Of a stretch of 52,656 nt of DNA, positions 38,882 through 48,513 are shown piece after piece; within the stretch, counting starts at the first letter, position 1, and each line of letters starts with the position of its first letter. The stretch is taken from the NCBI GenBank assembly GCA_016182615.1, contig JACPGF010000100.1, forward strand, positions 1 to 52,656. Direction: 5' to 3'. Below the pieces are notes generated by a model, which searched no databases, had not been told where the DNA came from, and was given only the letters and a program-made list of their open reading frames with translations. Position numbers and translations under genes: made by a program. The DNA is from Ignavibacteriales bacterium. GTDB lineage: Bacteria; Bacteroidota; Ignavibacteria; Ignavibacteriales; Ignavibacteriaceae.

Positions 38882-40174
38882 TCACTTTAACACTTCAAGC
38901 TTTTTTGTCTGAATAGCACCCCCAGCTTTTAATTGATAGAAATATATTCCGCTCGATAAACCATGAGCTGAAAAGTTAACCGTGAAATTTCCCGCGCCCT
39001 TTTCCTCGTTGACCAATTCACTGACTATGTTTCCGAGAACATCAAACACGCGCAACTGTACGTAACTTTTTTCCGCAACAGTATAAGTAATTCTTGTTGA
39101 CGGGTTAAATGGGTTTGGATAGTTCTGCTCCAACTGGAATTTTCTTCCGGCAATTTCTTTTTTATCTTCAATAGCGGTAATTGGTGAAGAGCTGTAGATA
39201 CCGTTATTCTGCGGCTTCGCACCATCGTTATTGTAGAGATAGAGAGTATTACCGAGAGCTGCGACCCATGTACCTGTTACCGCGGCATTAATCAGGGGCA
39301 GCCCGGTGTTTGGTATCGTTACCCATTGTGACCCGGCATCACTTGATTTATAAACTGTCAGTGTACCCGTCATAAAATCATGCAGGCCAAGCACGGCAAT
39401 GTTTTGTAACGGTAAAACAAATTTTGCCATTTGAAACGTGAGCGGCGAGGGGAGCCCATTCTTCTTCGCAGCCCACGCGTTGCCTGCACTGTTAAGTGTA
39501 TAAATACCATCCCCCGAAGTGAGCCCGTAAACCGTACCATTAACAGTAGAAGCACCGGTTACAAACAAGCCGCCTGCATTTACCGTAGCCCACGTTGCAC
39601 CTGCATCGGTTGAAACTAATGAGCCCGCCCCGAGGAGAGTAACGACATACACGTTGTTCAATGCAGCAAACCCGGTTTGGTTTTTTCCTGTTGAACCGTG
39701 TAGTATTTCTACTGGCCACGTTAGGCCGCCATCGGTTGACTTGTACGTTGAGCGCCGGTTGGAAACCGCGTACAAATTGCCACCTTCTTCAACCAGACTG
39801 ATAATAGCCCCGTTCCCGGTAACTGCCGCAATACGCGAGCGCTCAGCCCATGTTACGCCATCATCCGTTGATACATAGAATAAATATGCCGTGCCGCTTG
39901 ACTGTTTTGTTACAGCCATTATCTCGTTAGCCCGGCTTAATATAAAATAGACATCGTAGGGGAACTGTGCGGCTATGCTTGTCCATGTGCTGCCGTTATC
40001 CGTGCTCCTGTTAATCTTAAAACCATTACTCGATCCGAGATGAAAAATGATATTTTTGTATGTGAAAATTTTTCCCGATAGACCCAAATCAGTATTGTTT
40101 ACTTTTTGCCATTGCGCCAATACACTGCCCGTTAGTATAAACGCGGCAAATGCTATAACTATCCACTTCCTCAT
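38882..40174 (-). CDS. BNR/sialidase-like beta-propeller protein with T9SS sorting domain
   Basis: STDNGSTWTSIA, STDDGVTWAER, STDGGLTWPVE, STDAGATWATV repeats; FQLEQNYPNPFNPSTRITYTV...QTKKLEVLK. Confidence 0.85.
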   Translation of the reverse strand: MRKWIVIAFAAFILTGSVLAQWQKVNNTDLGLSGKIFTYKNIIFHLGSSNGFKINRSTDNGSTWTSIAAQFPYDVYFILSRANEIMAVTKQSSGTAYLFYVSTDDGVTWAERSRIAAVTGNGAIISLVEEGGNLYAVSNRRSTYKSTDGGLTWPVEILHGSTGKNQTGFAALNNVYVVTLLGAGSLVSTDAGATWATVNAGGLFVTGASTVNGTVYGLTSGDGIYTLNSAGNAWAAKKNGLPSPLTFQMAKFVLPLQNIAVLGLHDFMTGTLTVYKSSDAGSQWVTIPNTGLPLINAAVTGTWVAALGNTLYLYNNDGAKPQNNGIYSSSPITAIEDKKEIAGRKFQLEQNYPNPFNPSTRITYTVAEKSYVQLRVFDVLGNIVSELVNEEKGAGNFTVNFSAHGLSSGIYFYQLKAGGAIQTKKLEVLK

Positions 40175-40688
40175 GGATTTCCTTTATTTGTTGTGTGATT
40201 TTTTGATTTGATAGTAACATGAAAAGATAAAAATTAAATAGTAAGTTGCCAAAATATTCTGACCATAAATACTGTAAATACTGGGGAATGTGGGCTTTAA
40301 GACAAAAATCACACAAAATGCACAAACTGGCACTCAGCGAAAACGGTTTTTATTTACCCCCGGAACAGGTAAACATGAAACACCCGTATTGAATAGTAAT
40401 CTAAAAAAATAATGACGGGGCATTAAACGTATAAATTTTTACATTGGTGATCTCATTGAAAAGTGCGTGAACCATTTTTGAATAAATTACTGTACAGCAT
40501 GTAAGTATTCCGAAAAAAGAATTTTCAATAGAAAACAGTTATGCAATTTTTTTGGGTTTTGTAATCGTAGGTTGCCGTTTGTGTATAAGTTTTTCCGTTT
40601 GATAGAATTATGCGGATAGAACAGGAGTTTATTATTAAAATTCAATCTGAAATAATTAGAATAAGAAACTCAAAATTTGGATTTCACC

Positions 40689-41492
40689 ATGTACCATTGT
40701 ACACGCTACTTTTTTATATTTTTTACCATGTGCTTTGTTTCGCTGTTTGCTGAGCAGCGTTTATCGGGAACTGCATGGCTGGCCGAAAAACACAAAACAT
40801 ATAATGTGTTTTTTACTGAAACCGGAAAAGCAAGTTTGCCTGAAAATCTCGGTTTTATCAACAACGGCATTTTTTCCGTAGTCAATTTTTTTGGTAATCC
40901 TTTCCCCAATAAGTTCGATTTCTTTATTCACCCCGACAGAAACTCTATAGACAGTACGTGGCAAGTGGAGTGGAAAATGCCTGATTTCAAATCAGAATGC
41001 TGGATGGTGGCAAGCGGTGTTGCAACCCGGCTTGACATAATTTTACCACAGACGTGGGACACAACTTCTTGCGAGCACCGGTACGCGAACGCGATGGAGA
41101 CACAAAAGTTGATTACCCATGAATTGGTTCATGTGTTTCACGGGCAGTATAACATTAGTCCCGATTTCAGCGATGTTGATGGTATTGATTGGTTTGTTGA
41201 GGGCTTAGCAACCTATGCTTCCGGCCAGTGTGATTCTGCCCGGATGGCTCAAGTGAAAAAGGCTGTTACAGATAGCAAGGCACCCGGCGTTTTAGATAAA
41301 TTCTGGACAGGTAAATTACGGTATGGCCTCTCGGGCAGTATGGTAATGTACCTTGACAGAACCTATGGTAGAAAACAATTAATCGAATTGTTGCGGCACA
41401 ACAAAAAAGAGGCATTACTTTCCGCGCTTAACATTACTGAAGAAAACTTATTGATGAATTGGAAAGGATTTGTCAGTCAGTTTGCGCGCTGA
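40689..41492 (+). CDS. secreted metallopeptidase-like protein
   Basis: ITHELVHVFHGQYN HExxH-type motif followed by DWFVEGLATYASG; start moved from TTG 40677 to ATG 40689. Confidence 0.75.
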   Translation: MYHCTRYFFIFFTMCFVSLFAEQRLSGTAWLAEKHKTYNVFFTETGKASLPENLGFINNGIFSVVNFFGNPFPNKFDFFIHPDRNSIDSTWQVEWKMPDFKSECWMVASGVATRLDIILPQTWDTTSCEHRYANAMETQKLITHELVHVFHGQYNISPDFSDVDGIDWFVEGLATYASGQCDSARMAQVKKAVTDSKAPGVLDKFWTGKLRYGLSGSMVMYLDRTYGRKQLIELLRHNKKEALLSALNITEENLLMNWKGFVSQFAR

Positions 41493-41513
41493 TCTCATAA
41501 CCCTTGGAATGAT

Positions 41514-41810
41514 TTATTCATGTGCAATCCCTTGAAATCTAAAAACGGGGTTGTGCAGGTATTCTTGCGCTTCAACCATCATACCGGTTCTTATAAAATT
41601 TTCATTGAGCAGGTGAACAAATCCTTGATGAGATTTTGAGTCTTTGCCTATGACAGCCAATAAAGCACGCGCACTATTGAGAGTTGAGTAATACAGATTT
41701 GAGCCTGCTTCAAGAACCAACTTTTCCCGGTAACATAATTCCACAGCTTTAATTTTATTCCCTGCTTTTTCCATCCTATGGATAACCAACTGTTTCTGAT
41801 CTTCATTCAT
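41514..41810 (-). CDS. HEPN-domain protein, apparently truncated
   Basis: AGSNLYYSTLNSARALLAVIGKDSKSHQGFVHLLNENFIRTG is HEPN-like but ORF ends before the usual C-terminal helix. Confidence 0.65.
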   Translation of the reverse strand: MNEDQKQLVIHRMEKAGNKIKAVELCYREKLVLEAGSNLYYSTLNSARALLAVIGKDSKSHQGFVHLLNENFIRTGMMVEAQEYLHNPVFRFQGIAHE

Positions 41811-42145
41811 AACACAACTCCCTCCCGGTCAATGTTCCCGAAAAAGGGATAAAATCCGCTTACTTTATTGAACAGATTAACATTTTGCAACATTATCGAG
41901 AAAAAAAAGCCATAATGATACATAAAATCGAAAGAGAGATTATTAACAAAATCTTCATCAGGCAATGTCGGATCTGCCTTCAGAAGTATCATGATGTCAA
42001 CAGCAGAGTCTTCACGGAAATCACCTCTGGCATATGAGCCATAGAGAATAATATTCTCTATATTCGCTCCAAAATGATTTGCTATAGCAATCTTTAACAA
42101 ATCGAGAGTTGTCTTTAATTCTTTTGGTGTAATTATTTCTGACAT
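41807..42145 (-). CDS. MNT-type nucleotidyltransferase (antitoxin-like)
   Basis: IILYGSYARGDFREDSAVDIMILL; ATGA overlap with HEPN ORF. Confidence 0.78.
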   Translation of the reverse strand: MSEIITPKELKTTLDLLKIAIANHFGANIENIILYGSYARGDFREDSAVDIMILLKADPTLPDEDFVNNLSFDFMYHYGFFFSIMLQNVNLFNKVSGFYPFFGNIDREGVVL

Positions 42146-42339
42146 CGGCGAAACAAAATTGTTAATTATAGCTTCAAAGTAGTAAAACTTTTAGGCTTTG
42201 GCAATGTTTTCCTCCAAACCGTTGCACTATGAATGCAAACACTTGCCTTATTTTTTTTATTTTCCATGCTATAATCCCTTGAATTCTGAAAATGGAGTTG
42301 TACATTTAAAGCTTGCATAAAAAGTTACTTTAAGGAGCA

Positions 42340-43236
42340 ATGGAAAACGGTAAAGAATTCAGATTGCTTTCATTCTACAAATATGTTCCGGTTAAAAATC
42401 CGGCAGAGCTACAGGGCACGCTTCTGCAATATTGTATGGATGAGGGCATTCGCGGAAAGATATATGTAGCCGAAGAAGGTATTAACGGTAATATATCGGC
42501 ACCTATTGAAAAAGCACGTGCATTTAAACAATTCCTTCGTTCGGATGAGCGTTTTAGTGATGTATTGTTTAAGGAAGATGATATAGAAAATTTTGTACAC
42601 CCGAAAATGTTCGTGCGTATTAAAAAAGAACTGGTAAACTTGGGTCTGTCAAAAGTATCACTTGCCAATGGCGGCAAACGGCTTTCACCCGAAAAGTTAC
42701 TGGACTTTTATTCATCGGGTAAAGAGTTTGTTATAATAGACACCCGCAATACATACGAAAGCAGAATCGGGCATTTCAAAAATGCCCTCACGCCTGGAAT
42801 GACCAATTTTAGGGAATGGGAAAAAGTTGTTGACACACTTGAGGATTACAAAGATAAAACAGTAGTAACCTACTGTACCGGCGGCATCCGCTGCGAGAAA
42901 GCCTCTGCCTACATGGTTGAGCGCGGGTTTTCTGATGTCTATCAGTTGGATGGCGGCATTATCACCTATGTAAAACAACTGCCCGATACCGTTTGGGAAG
43001 GCGGTGTATTTGTTTTTGATGACCGGAAGGCTCTTGAACCTAATACACGGGAAGAACTAAAATATACTGCCGCGTGTCATCACTGCCTGAAACCGACCGC
43101 GCATTATATCAATTGTCATAATTTAGATTGCGATAAAATAATTGTTTGCTGTCATAACTGCACGGAAGAGCATCAATACTGTTGTTCTGAAGATTGCAAA
43201 ACAGCAATGAGAAAAAGACCGAAAATTTATCCATAA
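42340..43236 (+). CDS. trhO: tRNA uridine(34) hydroxylase, rhodanese family (YceA/TrhO)
   Basis: IYVAEEGINGNISAP...FKEDDIENFVHPKMFVRIKKELV...VVTYCTGGIRCEKASAYMVERGF. Confidence 0.92.
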   Translation: MENGKEFRLLSFYKYVPVKNPAELQGTLLQYCMDEGIRGKIYVAEEGINGNISAPIEKARAFKQFLRSDERFSDVLFKEDDIENFVHPKMFVRIKKELVNLGLSKVSLANGGKRLSPEKLLDFYSSGKEFVIIDTRNTYESRIGHFKNALTPGMTNFREWEKVVDTLEDYKDKTVVTYCTGGIRCEKASAYMVERGFSDVYQLDGGIITYVKQLPDTVWEGGVFVFDDRKALEPNTREELKYTAACHHCLKPTAHYINCHNLDCDKIIVCCHNCTEEHQYCCSEDCKTAMRKRPKIYP

Positions 43237-43253
43237 GCCGGAGGAGCTTATTT

Positions 43254-43763
43254 ATGATTGAAGGCACGACTCATTTTTCAAGAAAAGAACTCGTCTTTTC
43301 CTGGATCTCGTCTGTACTTATTGCAGCCGTTGGCTTGTATATTATACTCAACCGCGGGGAGTATTCATATCTGGATTATTTTGCCCTTATTATTCACGAA
43401 GCAGGCCATTTTCTGTTTGGATGGGGCGGTGAGGTTATAATGATGATGGGAGGAACACTTATACAGCTTATTGTGCCGGGACTGTTAATCGTGTTCAGTA
43501 TTTTTAACCGGTTTAAGTATTTCATGCAGGTTTCACTGTTCATATTGTTGCACAACCTGATAAACATAAGCGTGTACGCCGGTGATGCGGCTGAGCAAAA
43601 ACTGCAATTATTTGGACCTCCCGGAGCTAAACATGATTGGAATTTTTTATTAACCCGTTTTAACGCTTTGGAATATGCCGGTGATATTGCTTCGGGTTTT
43701 GTAGTGCTTGCATGGATAACGCTTGTTTTGCTTTTGTTTGTGCCCCTTTGGCTAAGAGATTAA
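43254..43763 (+). CDS. multi-TM protein with HEAGH motif (M50-like)
   Basis: Start at 43254 with GGAGGA upstream; YFALIIHEAGHFLFGWGG, several TM segments. Confidence 0.65.
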   Translation: MIEGTTHFSRKELVFSWISSVLIAAVGLYIILNRGEYSYLDYFALIIHEAGHFLFGWGGEVIMMMGGTLIQLIVPGLLIVFSIFNRFKYFMQVSLFILLHNLINISVYAGDAAEQKLQLFGPPGAKHDWNFLLTRFNALEYAGDIASGFVVLAWITLVLLLFVPLWLRD

Positions 43764-43817
43764 AATTACTATTTGCTTTATTTGTTTTTTGTTGATTAAG
43801 GATTCGTTGTATTACGC

Positions 43818-44663
43818 ATGCGTTTAATGTTCATATTTCTGCTCTCTTCAGTTGTGCTTTTTGCCCAGTACGATACACTTAAAACCACTTACCCCGACGG
43901 AACAGTTAAAGAACTTTTCCCCCGGTATCAAAAAAGACTCGAGGGGACAGCAAGGTTCTATTACGAAACCGGCTTATTGCGCGAAGAGCGGAACTATCAG
44001 GCCGGGAAGGTTGACGGTTTGGTGAAACAATACGACAGCCTTGGAAAACTGAGCATAACATTTACCATCGAGAACGGTAAACGCGAAGGGCCTTGTACTT
44101 ATTTTTCGCCTGATGGCAGTTTGCTTAAAGAAATATTTTACGTTAACGGGCAAATAGAAATTCCGGATACAACGGGTATCCCCGCAGATGAAATAGAGCA
44201 GGTCGCGCAAATTCAGGCTCCACCGGCAGCAACAGAAAACGGAAACACCATCGCCAAGGAGCGCCATGTGATGATACCGGCACTTGCACCACAAGATACT
44301 ATTGCGCAGTTGCTTGCGCGCGATACACTGTTTGTTGATATGACCATACCCGCGAACCCCGTTTTAGCCCGGTTATCCATCGCTCCTTCACCCCGTATCG
44401 GGTGGCAGGCATTGCAAGAAAAGGTTGTTTTTCCAAAATATGCTATAGAAAAAGGTATATCCGGAAAAGTACGTATAAGAGCAATGATAAACACAAGCGG
44501 TGATGTGGTAAGGAATGAAGTTGTACAAGGACTCGGTTTCGGCTGTGATGATGCTGCCCTTATTGCTGTTTACTATACCCGCTTTTTTGCCGGCGAAGTA
44601 AACGGGAAACGAAAATATTGCGAACTGATTTTTGACATCGACTTTAGAAAACCGATGCAATAA
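43818..44663 (+). CDS. MORN-repeat protein with TonB C-terminal domain
   Basis: YPDGTVKELFPRYQKRLEGTARFYYETGLLREERNYQAGKVDG; VVFPKYAIEKGISGKVRIRAMINTSGDVVRNEVVQGLGFGCDDAALIAV. Confidence 0.82.
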   Translation: MRLMFIFLLSSVVLFAQYDTLKTTYPDGTVKELFPRYQKRLEGTARFYYETGLLREERNYQAGKVDGLVKQYDSLGKLSITFTIENGKREGPCTYFSPDGSLLKEIFYVNGQIEIPDTTGIPADEIEQVAQIQAPPAATENGNTIAKERHVMIPALAPQDTIAQLLARDTLFVDMTIPANPVLARLSIAPSPRIGWQALQEKVVFPKYAIEKGISGKVRIRAMINTSGDVVRNEVVQGLGFGCDDAALIAVYYTRFFAGEVNGKRKYCELIFDIDFRKPMQ

Positions 44664-44758
44664 AAAAAGTTACAACTTTAGCTGTTGTTGTTTCGCTTGA
44701 CAGAAATACTCAATGGGTTAATATTCTGTTATTGCCAAAGTTGTATTAATTACTATTG

Positions 44759-45145
44759 TTACGCAAAATTGGGCTAAAGCCCAGTGCGGGTGGGTGTGGG
44801 ACTAGTGATCCCCCGGTTTACCCAAGGCCACCAACGGAGTTATGGGATAAATCCGGGGGCGATTGTAATAAGCTGCATTTGATACTTGTAATTTGTTTTT
44901 TGTTTTGCCCTTGTTGATGATTGAGCCATTTTGTTTTGCTGCAATTATACGCGAAAGTTGATTTAAAATTGCCCCCGGATTTATCCCACTGCTATCTGTT
45001 GGTAGGCATTGGGTAAACCGGGGGAGAAAATTGAAACAACTCGAAACAGGCTTTAGCCACTTACCTGTTATTTTTTGATAAATCATTGACCAATTGCTGA
45101 CAAAATCAATTTGGTTTGAGCCATACTTTAGCCCAAATTGCGTAA
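44759..45145. mobile_element. nested palindromic MITE-like or REP-like element
   Basis: Outer inverted repeats TTACGCAAAATTGGGCTAAAG (44759-44779) and CTTTAGCCCAAATTGCGTAA (45126-45145); inner ~55-bp inverted arms 44810-44864 and 44968-45024. Confidence 0.65.
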
Positions 45146-45285
45146 AGTGATAGGATAAAGCGAAATGGACTTCTGTCCAATCTGATAGATTTATTATTAC
45201 TGGGCTGTATTATTTTCCGTTTAAGATATCTACAATTTTAATTACCATAGATATGTTTATACAACTGGCAAAATAGAGAACACAG

Positions 45286-46224
45286 ATGAAATACTTATTT
45301 GTTTTTGCATTAACAACCATACTGGTTTCCATTTTTCCAAGAATTGTTCTTTCTCAAAGCGAGCAGTTTGACTTATGGAAAGATACCATTCCCGGAGCAA
45401 TTCAAATATCCGGAGCCCATGAAGATACACTGTTCATGGAGAACGGAATCCGTATTAAAAATGTTGTTTTGCCCACGTTAACCGGCTACTTTCCTGATAC
45501 CGCACTTGCAACAGGAGCGGCTATAGTGATATGCCCGGGCGGCGGCTATGAGCGGCTGGCAATCTCCCATGAAGGTTATGATGTTGGGAAATGGTTCGCG
45601 CTTCGTGGCGTTGCAGCTTTTGTTTTAAAATACCGCTTGCCTGCTGATTCAATTATGCACAACAAAAGTGTTGGCCCATTAATGGATGCACAGGAAGCAA
45701 TCCGCACGGTCAGACGGAATGCCAGCCGCTGGCATATAAACCCCCATTTGATTGGTGTTATGGGTTTTTCTGCCGGTGGCCATCTTGCCGCAACTGCCTC
45801 AACTCTTTATGCAGATTCCGTTTACGCGAGTGATGGCCAAAGCGCACGGCCTGATTTTGCTGTTCTTGCCTATCCGGTTATTTCAATGAATGACAGTATC
45901 ACCCATAAAAAATCGAAACTAAATCTTTTAGGCAGCAATCCTGCATCAAATATTGTTGCCCATTACTCGGCTGAATTGCAGATAACTCCTCGAACACCGC
46001 CAACATACATCATTCATTCATCCGATGATACATCCGTACCGGTTGAAAATACATTGCGGTATTATAAAGCATTAAGGCTTCATGCAGTTGATGCGGAAAT
46101 GCATATCTATAAAACCGGTGGTCATGGGTATGGCTTAGTGGGAAAAGGCGGCGAGGAGAGCAACTGGACTAATGACTTGCAAAAATGGCTTGTTGCAAGA
46201 AAAATTGCAGTGCCTGTACAATAG
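45286..46224 (+). CDS. alpha/beta hydrolase, acetyl-esterase/BD-FAE-like
   Basis: IVICPGGGYERLAISHEG...INPHLIGVMGFSAGGHLAAT...IHSSDDTSVPVENTLRYYKAL...TGGHGYGL. Confidence 0.88.
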   Translation: MKYLFVFALTTILVSIFPRIVLSQSEQFDLWKDTIPGAIQISGAHEDTLFMENGIRIKNVVLPTLTGYFPDTALATGAAIVICPGGGYERLAISHEGYDVGKWFALRGVAAFVLKYRLPADSIMHNKSVGPLMDAQEAIRTVRRNASRWHINPHLIGVMGFSAGGHLAATASTLYADSVYASDGQSARPDFAVLAYPVISMNDSITHKKSKLNLLGSNPASNIVAHYSAELQITPRTPPTYIIHSSDDTSVPVENTLRYYKALRLHAVDAEMHIYKTGGHGYGLVGKGGEESNWTNDLQKWLVARKIAVPVQ

Positions 46225-46375
46225 ATATCCGGCCGATGCCGATGAAAAGGAATCTTCCCGGGAATGTTGCGGGCAGCATTATTGCACTTGCATATTATAG
46301 AAAATTAACGGTTCCAGTCTTTGCCTCTATACGTTATGACTTTGAAGTTATTTACTTTTTAACCGGCTGTTTATA

Positions 46376-46444
46376 AAGCCCCGGAGGGGCTTACTGTCTG
46401 TAGAAAAAACATATCCCCAAGGAACCCGCGCACCATAGGTGTGC
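46376..46444. repeat. pair of small hairpins, possible interspersed repeat
   Basis: AAGCCCC-GGA-GGGGCTT (46376-46392) and GCGCACC-ATA-GGTGTGC (46428-46444). Confidence 0.45.
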
Positions 46445-46762
46445 ACTATTTACAAATATAAAATTGCTTTGATTCACGGAGAAAACAATTCATTGTCGAC
46501 TCCGGTTTACCCGACGAAGCAACAATACATGGGTGAAGTATGCCTGCTATATAATCGGACTGCCTTTGACAAAGAAAAAGAAATGCCGTGGGGTGTGGAA
46601 GTTCGGAACGAAATAGATTCGAGTTTGCACGACCATACTAAAAATGGAAGAATACAAATTTATTTTCTCCAATTTATTGATAAGTTACCTCCCCACTTTT
46701 TCTCTCGTGGTTATTGCGTATGGGTAATTGCCAATAATTCAAAATTCATACTTTATAATTAA

Positions 46763-46788
46763 AAAGGGCTGCCAACCGGCAGCCCTTT
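46763..46788. terminator. bidirectional Rho-independent terminator
   Basis: AAAGGGCTGCC-AACC-GGCAGCCCTTT perfect 11-bp stem next to the minus-strand gene end. Confidence 0.85.
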
Positions 46789-46816
46789 AAATTACTAACA
46801 GTTACAGTAAATGTTT

Positions 46817-48502
46817 TTACAGGTTATATCCAAAACCAACCCTGAGGGCAAAATCCGGGAACCCGAAAATCATTGTGCTTATGGTAACACGGTCAAAAAC
46901 CGAGTATTCTTTTGATAGTGCAATACCGGTCGGGAATGGCGTGTTTAGTGCATCCCTCATCGATTTTGCATCTTCGAGATTATTAAATCCGTCTGCAATG
47001 CCGTCACCCATCATAAATCCGCCTTCAACACGGTAGTGTGGGTTTTTGTATTTAACTTTGGCTTTAAATGCCTGTTGCAATAACTGGAAGATTAATCCGT
47101 CAAAGTCAATAAATAGTCTTGGGATGGCGATAAGGTAACCCCAACGTTTTAATGTATCCGGTAATTGTACATCAACCGAGAACTTCGTCCCCATGTTAAG
47201 ATCCTTGCCCATTTTATATCCGGCAAATTTGAAAGAGAACTCATCAAGATATTTTACCAGATTCAAGCCAAAAGTAAACCGGCCGACTTTTGCATCTGCG
47301 CCCAAAGTTAGCGAAGATGGATAAACTGTTTCAGCTTCATCGCTAAACTGATTTGTTGTCTCCGAAGTCATATTAGGTTTTTCAAGCTGTAGTTTATCAT
47401 AATCGATACGCAGGTTATCACCGACGTCATTTCCGGCAGAATCTTTCTTTTCGGTTCCCATTGCCCGGCCGATAAGAAACTTTGGTTGATAGCCCTTGTT
47501 AATAAAGTTTTTGTCCTTCATCTTGAATCTTGGCACAATATCCAAAACGGCAACAAAGTTATAACGCTCGTAACTCTGCACAACACCTAATCTAAAGCCC
47601 CAGCCGTCTGTTTTATAATTTCCTCTGGCTCTCCAGTAAAAATCATTCGACTCTCCGGCTTCACGGTTGATGTTAATATCATTGGGGTCATTAAAATGGT
47701 ATTCCAGTTTTTTCTTGATAACCATCATACCGTCTATTTGCAGGTTAAGATTAAGGTATTCACTAACTTCGTACCTGTTTAATGAAAAACCAACGGTTGT
47801 TTTACCATAGGCCGTATTTAATACTTCGGAGGCCAAACCGATACTCATCATGTTGACATTAAAACCAAAGTTGTAAGCAAAGTTTGTTGTCAGTGGCATA
47901 TCGATTGACATGGACTGCCCGCCAATATTTTTATCCTGCGATATTTTCATCCGTGCATCAGACAGTAAAAAATCTACGGCAAATTCTATTGGATACGTTA
48001 CACCAAAACCCATGATGATTTTGTCTGTTAAGGGTACCGCTAAGGCGAATGAGCCAAACTTTGAGTTCTGACCGAATTCAAATTCGTTAAATTTTGAATC
48101 TACCCTGTTCGTTTTTCCGGCATTCGGAGTAAACTGAAATGCTGCCTTTTTATCGGTTAAAAAATCACTCGTCGATTCCGAAACACTTTTATTCAATTCT
48201 TTTGTCATATCAAGGCCAAGAGCACTTGTTGATATGGCAAACTTATTATCGAAATAGAAAACAGGAGATTTCATTAACCCTATTTCTGCCGGATTGGTAA
48301 AGATGCTTGCAGGTCCGTAACTGATGCCCGGGGCAATAACACGCCCGAAACCACCGGCACCCTGCCCGCCGCCCATGGTATTGATACTGGATAGCAGGCT
48401 CAAGTTAATCTTTCCACCGTACCAGTACACCATTTTGGGTTTGTCTTCTGCCAGTAAAGCAGCTTGTAACAACATAAGTAAAACGATAAAATATTTTTTC
48501 AT
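46817..48502 (-). CDS. outer-membrane protein, hypothetical
   Basis: Signal peptide MKKYFIVLLMLLQAALLA; GFGRVIAPGISYGPASIFTNPAEIGLMKSPVFYFDNKFAIS; terminal aromatic strand. Confidence 0.7.
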   Translation of the reverse strand: MKKYFIVLLMLLQAALLAEDKPKMVYWYGGKINLSLLSSINTMGGGQGAGGFGRVIAPGISYGPASIFTNPAEIGLMKSPVFYFDNKFAISTSALGLDMTKELNKSVSESTSDFLTDKKAAFQFTPNAGKTNRVDSKFNEFEFGQNSKFGSFALAVPLTDKIIMGFGVTYPIEFAVDFLLSDARMKISQDKNIGGQSMSIDMPLTTNFAYNFGFNVNMMSIGLASEVLNTAYGKTTVGFSLNRYEVSEYLNLNLQIDGMMVIKKKLEYHFNDPNDININREAGESNDFYWRARGNYKTDGWGFRLGVVQSYERYNFVAVLDIVPRFKMKDKNFINKGYQPKFLIGRAMGTEKKDSAGNDVGDNLRIDYDKLQLEKPNMTSETTNQFSDEAETVYPSSLTLGADAKVGRFTFGLNLVKYLDEFSFKFAGYKMGKDLNMGTKFSVDVQLPDTLKRWGYLIAIPRLFIDFDGLIFQLLQQAFKAKVKYKNPHYRVEGGFMMGDGIADGFNNLEDAKSMRDALNTPFPTGIALSKEYSVFDRVTISTMIFGFPDFALRVGFGYNL

Positions 48503-48513
48503 GGTGTATGCTC

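Noticed and set aside
44802-45086. 94-aa minus ORF
   Set aside because: Lies wholly inside the palindromic element; composition follows the repeat, not a protein.
46439-46762. 107-aa plus ORF
   Set aside because: No start signal or recognisable domain, begins inside small palindromes; not supported as a gene.
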